Part shown: in pieces, positions 13,799-18,459 of the stretch
Numbering within the stretch: the stretch's first letter is position 1
Layout: each line of letters begins with the position of its first letter
Assembly: GCA_020052115.1 (NCBI GenBank)
Contig: JAGVPR010000076.1
Span: 1 to 18,459 of the forward strand
Origin: Candidatus Eiseniibacteriota bacterium
Lineage (GTDB): Bacteria; Eisenbacteria; RBG-16-71-46; JAGVPR01
DNA: 18,459 nt
Direction of reading: 5' to 3'
Made by a program: the position numbers and the translations under genes
Notes under the pieces: model-generated
Databases searched by the model: none
Seen by the model: only the letters and a program-made list of their open reading frames with translations
Told to the model about the DNA's origin: nothing

Positions 13799-14575
13799 CT
13801 ACTCGTTGCGAAGCTCGCCGACACCGTTGAGGACTGTCCCGATCCCCGTGGCCACCGAGGCGATCGCACCCCATGTCTGCGTCTCGGGCGACACCGGGAG
13901 TTTCAGCGTGCCAATAGCGAGCGCCACGTCCGCGATCGACAAGGCCGCTCCTTGGCCGATCTGCCCAAGCCCCTTGAACCATCGCCTCGTCTTCTTCGGG
14001 CCCTCGGGCGACGGCTCCTCCTTCTGCGCTTTGACGTGCTTGTCGAACTCGGCGTCCGCCTCTTGCAGCCGTTCGGCAGCGCGCCTCAGTTGGGGCCGGA
14101 TTCCGAGATCATTCGACTGTCTAGCGCTTCGCTCGAGCGTCCTTTTCGCGAGATGCACGAGTGTGCGGAGTTCGATCTCGGGAGCAACACTTCCCATCTC
14201 TCTCATCACGTCCCTGTCTGCATCAGGAAGATGAGCAGTTGCCAGACCCTCCGCGATCTCCTGGGCATGTGATTCGCAAGCTTCAAGGAAGCCGGCCTCC
14301 TCACTGAGGCGATTGCTGAACTCCAGGCTGTTTCTTGTTTCGGACACTGTCCTCTTGAGGCGCTCAAGCGTGAAAGTTGTGTAGATATCCCCATCGTCGT
14401 CGCAGTAGGTCTCGACGAATCGAAGGACCTGCGCGGAGCGTACCGCCTGATCCAAGTGGTAGGACAATTCGTCCTCGAAGTGGTGGCGGTAGCGGTGCCG
14501 CACCCGTGCGATCCGCGGGCGGACATAGCGCTCGAACAGGAAGGACAGAAACTCGCGGTATTCGGCATCGGTCAT
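13799..14575 (-). CDS. Unknown protein with hydrophobic C-terminal hairpin; first gene of the HEPN/DUF5343 cassette
   Basis: A 258-residue protein. I recognise no family. Residues 1-200 are helical and charged (YREFLSFLFERYVRPRIARV; RTLVHLAKRTLERSARQSND). After a basic linker (PEGPKKTRRWFKG) the last 55 residues hold two glycine/alanine-rich hydrophobic stretches (about 203-221 and 234-252) around a proline turn, like a membrane-inserting hairpin. A GGAGG about 8 bp before the ATG supports the start, which lies only 28 bp from the attC core at 14603, so no independent promoter fits. The next gene begins 37-61 bp downstream. The layout suggests a membrane-associated component of the same system; this is inference. 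Confidence 0.65.
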   Translation of the reverse strand: MTDAEYREFLSFLFERYVRPRIARVRHRYRHHFEDELSYHLDQAVRSAQVLRFVETYCDDDGDIYTTFTLERLKRTVSETRNSLEFSNRLSEEAGFLEACESHAQEIAEGLATAHLPDADRDVMREMGSVAPEIELRTLVHLAKRTLERSARQSNDLGIRPQLRRAAERLQEADAEFDKHVKAQKEEPSPEGPKKTRRWFKGLGQIGQGAALSIADVALAIGTLKLPVSPETQTWGAIASVATGIGTVLNGVGELRNE

Positions 14576-14602
14576 CGAGGATCCTCCCGTTGCTTCCTAT
14601 CG

Positions 14603-14733
14603 GCCTAACGTCGTGATGACCTGCAGCGGCAGGGCGGCGCGGGCTTGGCCCGCAAGGCCCGCCGCCCTTCTCATCGGTCTTCCTCGCCAAGCCCGTGACG
14701 CCCGACGCTGCCAGGTCCATCACGGAGTTATGG
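14603..14733 (-). repeat. attC site, family B (131 bp)
   Basis: R'' CCATAAC (14727-14733), R' GTTAGGC (14603-14609). The 5' arm GTGATGgACCTGgCAGCG has two extra G relative to the 3' arm, as expected for extrahelical bases of an L'' box in this orientation. R'' matches the complement of the BrnTA cassette opening at 6 of 7 bases. Confidence 0.9.
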
Positions 14734-14741
14734 CCCGTGGC

Positions 14742-14960
14742 TTAGGCCGCGGGTTTCCAGTTCATCGACAACTTCTTCTTCGTGGAAGCACACTCCCGGA
14801 GGTAGAGGTTGATGAGCGTCTGATAGGGGATGCCGGTCTCCGCGGCGATTGTCTTGAAGTACTCGACGGTCGGCTTGTCGAGCCGGATCGTGACTGAACG
14901 CTTGAGTCTGGAGGCGTACGGGTTTCGCTTGGCCTTCGAGAAGTCGTATTCCTTCTTCAT
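14742..14960 (-). CDS. brnA: BrnA antitoxin
   Basis: A 72-residue protein starting at ATG 14960, which overlaps the brnT stop as ATGA. The central segment RLKRSVTIRLDKPTVEYFK followed by TGIPYQTLINLYLREC is a ribbon-helix-helix DNA-binding fold of the BrnA family; the C-terminus is lysine-rich. BrnA binds and neutralises BrnT, and the complex represses its own promoter. The palindrome inside the promoter at 15270-15285 is a fitting target. The stop is 8 bp from the attC. Starts further upstream in this frame would overlap most of the brnT 3' end and are unlikely. Confidence 0.9.
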   Translation of the reverse strand: MKKEYDFSKAKRNPYASRLKRSVTIRLDKPTVEYFKTIAAETGIPYQTLINLYLRECASTKKKLSMNWKPAA

Positions 14961-15253
14961 TTGGACCACCTCTGGTTGTAAAGCTCGCGCTCTCGCCGGG
15001 TCGCCCGACGGGCCGAGATGATGCGGATCATGTCTTCCATCTCCCGGTAGCAGTGGCACACGACCACCGTCCGCAGGCTGGCGCTGAGACCGAGGAGAAC
15101 GAATCGATCCTCCGAAATCGAATGATCCGGGTCGGCTATCAAGAGCGCGTGTTCGTCTGCAAACACGGTCAGTGCCTCCTCAAAGGAGACTCCATGCTTG
15201 CGCTTGTTGATCTCGTTCTTTCCCGGGTCCCACTCGAAGCGGAGTTCTTGCAT
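14957..15253 (-). CDS. brnT: BrnT ribonuclease toxin
   Basis: A 98-residue protein with the BrnT hallmarks: FEWDPGKNEINKRKHGVSF at the N-terminus and IRIISARRATRRERELY at the C-terminus. BrnT is a RelE-like RNase that halts translation. The start at 15253 is chosen because the family begins just before FEWD and because an upstream ATG at 15289 would lie inside the promoter. The -10 ends 6 bp before this ATG, so the mRNA is probably leaderless. It forms an operon with brnA in the usual toxin-first order. Such modules are common stabilisers of large integron arrays. Confidence 0.92.
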   Translation of the reverse strand: MQELRFEWDPGKNEINKRKHGVSFEEALTVFADEHALLIADPDHSISEDRFVLLGLSASLRTVVVCHCYREMEDMIRIISARRATRRERELYNQRWSK

Positions 15254-15259
15254 ATCGCA

Positions 15260-15289
15260 ATTATAGGTACATCGTACATACGATGTCAA
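15260..15289 (-). promoter_or_regulatory. Consensus promoter of brnTA
   Basis: Perfect TTGACA (15284-15289) and TATAAT (15260-15265) on the minus strand with an 18-bp spacer. This is the strongest promoter seen in the window and points toward the next cassettes. Confidence 0.85.
15270..15285. promoter_or_regulatory. Palindromic operator inside the brnTA promoter
   Basis: CATCGTA-CA-TACGATG: 7-bp perfect arms around 2 bp, filling the spacer between -35 and -10 and touching the -35. Binding here would block polymerase. It is a likely BrnA or BrnTA site, by analogy with known BrnTA autoregulation. Confidence 0.7.
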
Positions 15290-15304
15290 GCACGCTGGCA
15301 GTGG

Positions 15305-15435
15305 TCATAACGTCGTGATGACCTGCAGCGGCGTGGCGGCGCGGGCTTGGCCTTCGACGGCCGCCGCTTCTCTCTTCCGTCTCTGTCGCCAAGCCCGTGA
15401 CGCCCGACGCTGCCAGGTCCATCATGGAGTTAGCG
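15305..15435 (-). repeat. attC site, family B (131 bp)
   Basis: R'' CGCTAAC (15429-15435) is the exact complement of the GTTAGCG opening the next cassette at 16040. R' is GTTATGA (15305-15311), a poor fit to GTTRRRY. Arms as in the other family B sites. Confidence 0.9.
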
Positions 15436-15447
15436 CAAGACGCTGAG

Positions 15448-16023
15448 CTACTCGATTCGTCGCGCAAGAAAGACCTCTCCGCGAAGGCGGTTCTGCAATG
15501 CAAGCCGGTGGCCGGAGATCTCATTGGGTGACGCATGCGAGACCGACCATGTCTGGTCGCCGGATATCAATCTGAGGACGAAGAAGTCAACGAAATCGTC
15601 ATCGAGGATGTCATCTCGATAGCCCAGGGCGATCGGAACATAGATCGGCCACGAAGTCGGCACCAGCGCCGCCTCAGTCAGGGCCAGATCGAATCCCTCC
15701 CCTGACGGGATCGGGTCGATGATTGCGTTCTTCCAGATGGTCAGCGTGTCGGACGTCGACAAGGTCTCGTATGCGGCGAACGCCCATGAGACAGAACGTG
15801 CCGTATGGCCTCCAACGTTCGTGACGCGCGTGGTCAGGCGATAGCGCGAAAACGGCACGACATCCTCAACGGTCCACTCGTTCAGCGTGAATTCGGCGCG
15901 GGAGGCATGCATTTCCTTCCCAGAGAGACTGGCTGTCTGGAGGACAGCAACCATTGCAGCGATCGCAGAGACCGCTGCAGCGACGGTTGAGACGACTCCC
16001 GCGTTCAATTTGACGCGTTTCAC
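15448..16023 (-). CDS. Membrane-anchored protein of unknown function
   Basis: A 191-residue protein from GTG 16023, with GAGGGG about 7 bp upstream. Residues 8-30 form one transmembrane segment (VVSTVAAAVSAIAAMVAVLQ) after a basic start, so the rest should face outward. The exported part is beta-rich (RYRLTTRVTNVGGHTARSV; IYVPIALGYRD), a pattern common in extracytoplasmic immunoglobulin-like domains. I recognise no family. Small anchored proteins of this sort are frequent in environmental integron cassettes. Both attC cores match exactly (GTTAGCG/CGCTAAC), so it is a genuine single-gene cassette. Confidence 0.65.
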   Translation of the reverse strand: MKRVKLNAGVVSTVAAAVSAIAAMVAVLQTASLSGKEMHASRAEFTLNEWTVEDVVPFSRYRLTTRVTNVGGHTARSVSWAFAAYETLSTSDTLTIWKNAIIDPIPSGEGFDLALTEAALVPTSWPIYVPIALGYRDDILDDDFVDFFVLRLISGDQTWSVSHASPNEISGHRLALQNRLRGEVFLARRIE

Positions 16024-16039
16024 CGAGCGCCCCTCGTAT

Positions 16040-16107
16040 CGCTAACGCCGCTGTTGAGCGGGCAGGACCGCGCAGCGGGACTGATCCGCTCCAACAGCTT
16101 GTTCGGC
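16040..16107 (-). repeat. attC site, family C (68 bp)
   Basis: R'' GCCGAAC (16101-16107) is the exact complement of the GTTCGGC that opens the DinB-1 cassette at 16642. R' is GTTAGCG (16040-16046). Arms GCTGTTGgAGCGG and CCGCTCAACAGC pair with one extra G on the R'' side. Confidence 0.9.
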
Positions 16108-16137
16108 GATCTGTGCACGACCGGCATGCATCGGTTC

Positions 16138-16587
16138 CTACTTCGTCCCCGGCGGCCATGCGCCGATCGCTTGACGCAGCGCGGCGACCTTCCCGAGGTG
16201 GTACGCATTGTGCACTGCCAGGCTCTCGAGGACGTCCGCAAATGTCACGCCCGGGCTCACCTCTTTCGCCAGCTCCTCCGTCGAGCGGCCCCAGGCCACC
16301 GCTTGCTCGGCCCCTGCCAGGAACTCGGCGACGAGTTCGCTCCAGAGGTTCTCGCTCTCTGGCGTGGCAGACGGGAATTGCTGGCCCTCCGTCTCGCATG
16401 TCGCTGTGGCCGCCTCGTCGCGCCGGACCACGGCGGACTGCCATTGGGATGCGTGCCACAGTTCGTCGTAGATTGAGTGCGGAGCCCCGGACGGACGTGT
16501 CGTTGCCTGCGCGAGCGTCAGTCCCGAAAGCAGGCGAGAGCGGTCGATGAACTCCCCATCGACGAAGAGGTGCCTCCACTTACTCAT
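16138..16587 (-). CDS. DinB-like protein (cassette copy 1)
   Basis: A 149-residue member of the DinB/YfiT-like four-helix superfamily. The expected metal-binding histidines are present: one in SIYDELWHASQWQ and two in LAVHNAYHLGKV. DinB-like proteins bind a divalent metal and are thought to act as thiol-dependent or detoxifying enzymes, but the role of this type is unknown. ELWH plus HNAYHLGKIxALRQxIGAWPP marks a subgroup shared with the copy at 16725. The GGGAG ribosome site is about 11 bp from the ATG. Bounded by attC cores that match exactly. Confidence 0.75.
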   Translation of the reverse strand: MSKWRHLFVDGEFIDRSRLLSGLTLAQATTRPSGAPHSIYDELWHASQWQSAVVRRDEAATATCETEGQQFPSATPESENLWSELVAEFLAGAEQAVAWGRSTEELAKEVSPGVTFADVLESLAVHNAYHLGKVAALRQAIGAWPPGTK

Positions 16588-16641
16588 GGACGTGACAGCT
16601 CCCGTTCTCGGCCGTCGGCGTCAATCGACGGCGCGCTCGTC

Positions 16642-16701
16642 GCCGAACGCTCAGCATCAGCGGCGGCGCGCAGCGCCGTCCGCTGCATGCTGTTGTTAGG
16701 C
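16642..16701 (-). repeat. attC site, family A (60 bp)
   Basis: R'' GCCTAAC (16695-16701) is the exact complement of the GTTAGGC at 17214 that opens the DinB-2 cassette. R' is GTTCGGC (16642-16648). Confidence 0.9.
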
Positions 16702-16724
16702 GGCGCAGGACACCGTGCGCGGGT

Positions 16725-17165
16725 TCACGATACATCGGACGCTGTCGGCGGCCACGCGCCGATTCGTTGGCGCAAGGCAACGATCTTGCCAAAGTGATAG
16801 GCGTTGTGCACCGCCACGCAGTTCAACTCGTCAGCCAAGGTCACGCCTGGCTGGACCTCGGCAACCAGTCGCTCCGGCGCCTTTTCCAGGTCTGCCGCGG
16901 CGCGAGCCCCGGTCAGGAACACCAGCACCAACTGGTGCCATTCGTCCTCGTGTTCTGGCGCCGCGGTCGGGTACAGGTCGCCAGGCGCAACGCTCCCCGG
17001 CGCAATGATGCTCTGCTGGTATCCCACAAGGTGCCAAAGCTCGTCGTAGATGGAATGCGACGCTCCCTTTGGCCGGAGAGTCACCTGGTCGAGCGTCAAC
17101 CCAGAGAGCAGGCGGGCTCTCTCCGCAAACTCGCCGACGAGAAACAGATGTTCGAGAATGCGCAT
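16725..17165 (-). CDS. DinB-like protein (cassette copy 2)
   Basis: A 146-residue paralogue of the neighbouring DinB-like gene. It keeps the histidine triad (SIYDELWHLVGYQ; VAVHNAYHFGKI) and the near-identical N- and C-terminal blocks (RLLSGLTLDQ; ALRQRIGAWPP), while the middle differs. By eye roughly half of the residues agree. The ATG at 17165 follows a G-rich run (GAGGGGC). It is the rightmost cassette: its opening core GTTAGGC lies 49 bp upstream, and its own attC has the matching GCCTAAC. Confidence 0.75.
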   Translation of the reverse strand: MRILEHLFLVGEFAERARLLSGLTLDQVTLRPKGASHSIYDELWHLVGYQQSIIAPGSVAPGDLYPTAAPEHEDEWHQLVLVFLTGARAAADLEKAPERLVAEVQPGVTLADELNCVAVHNAYHFGKIVALRQRIGAWPPTASDVS

Positions 17166-17197
17166 ACGTGCCCCTCGTCCTCTCCCGTTCGTTGTGA

Positions 17198-17215
17198 GCG
17201 ACAGATCTCTGTCGC
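17198..17215. other. Short perfect hairpin next to the first cassette core
   Basis: GCGACAG-ATCT-CTGTCGC: 7-bp perfect arms around four bases (the stem can extend to 8 bp). It overlaps the outer end of the GTTAGGC core. No T-run follows. Confidence 0.5.
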
Positions 17216-17220
17216 CTAAC
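17214..17220 (-). repeat. Isolated integron core site GTTAGGC (right edge of the array)
   Basis: A perfect GTTRRRY on the minus strand, complementary to the R'' of the DinB-2 attC. No attC palindrome is visible to its right. The flank (ACTTGTTAGTTAGGC) could be the inner end of an attI, or a decayed attC. Confidence 0.65.
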
Positions 17221-17736
17221 TAACAAGTATCCAGTTCAGCATATCCAACTACCCCGGGCTTGATAGCGCCGGCCTCCCGGAAGCACGTCCACGCCGAATG
17301 CCGCTTACATCGTGCCCCAAGTGAGTTCAAGCGCGGATCACGCCGTGCAGGATATCCTGCGCGCCGGTGCGGGCTAGTCGGATAATGCCCGCCCACCGCC
17401 CCGAGTTCCCGGTCCAGCCCCTGGTGGGAGAGAGAGTGCACTGCGCCCAAGATCCGGAGGTCCGTCGAGACAAGAGGCCGTTTGCGGGCCGCAGTGCGGA
17501 TCTCATCCACAAGGCAGAACTCACCGGCAGCCTCCGGAACCGGCTCGTGCGGGAAAGCTGGAGCCATGGGCCCCGGAGTCGCTGGCGCACGATACTGAAG
17601 GGGGCTGGTCGCAGGGATCATCAACAATGTCGCTCCTAACGGGCACGCGGAATAACGCTACGCCTCTACCAAGCCAGCGTCAACGTCGAGATCCGCCGCC
17701 GCGCGCCCGCGCCGCCCGCCCCAATCCCCGCCCCCC
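17221..17736. other. Unassigned stretch between array and transporter gene
   Basis: About 515 bp. Overlapping frames exist (minus 17220-17627, minus 17327-17590, plus 17367-17639), but none has a recognisable domain or a convincing ribosome site. No integrase motif is seen in any frame. A CCTAACG (17634-17640) reads GTTAGGA on the minus strand but has no palindrome beside it. Confidence 0.4.
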
Positions 17737-18459
17737 CTACGCCCCCGGCATCGCCCGCTTGAGCGGGCGGAGCAGCAGAAGAAGCACGGCCGACATCACG
17801 AGCGCCGCACCCGAGAGCAGGAGCCAGAACGACGAGTGCGCCATGTCGTCCCAGAGCAGGCCTATCTGCGTGAGCTTGTTCCCGATGGCCGTCGCGACGA
17901 ACCAGCCTCCCATCATGACGCCCCGGTAGCGGACCGGCGCCACCTTCGAGACCAGCGCGAGCCCCATCGGCGAGAGCATCAGCTCGCCCAGCGTGAGGAC
18001 GCCGTAGGCTCCGAGGAGCCAGAAGGGCGAAACTCGGAAGTCGTAGATGTTCTCGCCGGTCACCGAGGCCTCGCCGGCGCGCGCCGCGAGGAAGAGCACG
18101 AAGAAGGCAAGTGCGGTCGCCATCATGCCGAAGCACATCTTCATCGGCGTGGAAGGCTCACGTCCCCGCCGGTCGAGCCAGCGCCAGAATCCCACCAGCG
18201 GGAAGGTCAAGAGGATCACCCATGCCGGGTTGATGGCGTTGGAGATGATGCCGCTCACTTGCCAGCGCGTGTTCTCGTTGGCCCAGTAAGTCATCGTCGA
18301 GCCGTTCTGGTGGAAGACCATCCAGAAGACGATGACGATGAGATAGATCACGACGAGACCGAGGATGCGCGTGCGGTCGCGGACGGCATCAATGGCGCGG
18401 ATCACCGCGGGGCCGGCCGAGGGCCGCCCGCCGGGCGTCGCGGATGACTGCGCCGAGCC
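17737..18459 (-). CDS. POT/PTR2-family peptide transporter, C-terminal part (runs off the right edge)
   Basis: The frame is open to the window edge; an internal GTG lies at 18405, but residues before it continue in frame, so the true start is outside. About 240 residues remain, with several hydrophobic segments typical of a major facilitator. Family-like motifs are FWMVFHQNGSTMTYWANENT, AINPAWVILLTFPLVGFW, and GELMLSPMGLALVSKVAP with YRGVMMGGWF. POT transporters take up di- and tripeptides with protons at the inner membrane. It reads in the same direction as the array but has no attC around it, so it is taken as ordinary chromosome bordering the integron. Confidence 0.8.
   Translation of the reverse strand, partial: GSAQSSATPGGRPSAGPAVIRAIDAVRDRTRILGLVVIYLIVIVFWMVFHQNGSTMTYWANENTRWQVSGIISNAINPAWVILLTFPLVGFWRWLDRRGREPSTPMKMCFGMMATALAFFVLFLAARAGEASVTGENIYDFRVSPFWLLGAYGVLTLGELMLSPMGLALVSKVAPVRYRGVMMGGWFVATAIGNKLTQIGLLWDDMAHSSFWLLLSGAALVMSAVLLLLLRPLKRAMPGA

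Larger units (their letters stand above)
4176..17220 (-). mobile_element. Integron gene-cassette array (no integrase visible)
   Basis: Nine attC-type palindromes of three sequence families punctuate single genes or small operons, all read leftward. R'/R'' core complementarity verifies cassettes at about 16695-17220, 16101-16648, 15429-16046, 12523-14609, 9113-12476 and 4229-6110 exactly, and 14727-15311 and 8521-9066 with one mismatch. An IS110-family insertion occupies about 6154-7320. No tyrosine recombinase gene of IntI type is present in the window. The GTTAGGC at 17214 is the rightmost core. The DUF3024 gene (3796-4139) probably belongs to a further, degraded cassette on the left. Confidence 0.88.

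Noticed and set aside
14742..15059. A longer BrnA start at 15059.
   Set aside because: The upstream codons only read the brnT 3' end in another frame. The ATG at 14960 gives a standard-length BrnA and the usual ATGA overlap.
4176..16701. Regularly recurring palindromic repeats as a possible CRISPR array.
   Set aside because: Spacing is hundreds to thousands of bases with genes between, and the repeats have integron core ends. No cas genes are present.
17367..17639. A 90-codon plus-strand frame, considered as a remnant of a divergent integron integrase.
   Set aside because: None of the tyrosine recombinase motifs (R...HxLRH...Y) is visible in this or the other frames of the stretch.

Overview
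The window is high-GC bacterial DNA built mostly of accessory genes. Its centre, about 4.2 to 17.2 kb, is an array of integron gene cassettes. Nine imperfect palindromes with the architecture of attC recombination sites separate short gene units, and every cassette gene is read on the minus strand (right to left). Cassette edges can be checked from the bases alone: the 7-bp core that opens a cassette (R', GTTRRRY type) should be the reverse complement of the R'' core of that cassette's own attC. This holds exactly for six cassettes (DinB-2, DinB-1, membrane protein, three-gene operon, restriction-modification enzyme, cytochrome) and at 6 of 7 bases for two more (BrnTA, 171-residue secreted protein). 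No integrase gene is visible, so this is part of a chromosomal integron or an integrase-less attC cluster. The host cannot be named; long-range attC homogeneity and secreted, redox and defence cargo suggest a sedentary environmental integron.

Left flank (1-3.8 kb): the C-terminal part of an SMC/Rad50-like ATPase, an MntA nucleotidyltransferase with a truncated HepT, and, on the opposite strand, an AbiE pair (AbiEi, AbiEii) whose last codons overlap the start of a truncated type I restriction subunit HsdR. The broken 3' ends of hepT and hsdR meet within about 35 bp, which looks like a deletion scar in a defence island.

Array, in transcription order from the right: two paralogous DinB-like cassettes; a one-membrane-segment protein; a BrnT/BrnA toxin-antitoxin cassette with a consensus promoter and a palindromic operator; a three-gene cassette (unknown protein with a hydrophobic tail, DUF5343 protein, Swt1-type HEPN protein) that is the best candidate for an undescribed defence system; a 3.3-kb single-polypeptide restriction-modification cassette; two secreted-protein cassettes; an IS110-family element that has cut into an attC; an octaheme HAO-like cytochrome c cassette; and a frameshifted DUF3024 gene.

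Right flank (17.2-18.5 kb): about 500 bp with no recognised gene, then the C-terminal half of a POT/PTR2 peptide transporter.

The BrnTA promoter is the only strong promoter seen inside the array. It points the same way as the downstream cassettes and could help express the three-gene operon and the restriction-modification gene beyond it.
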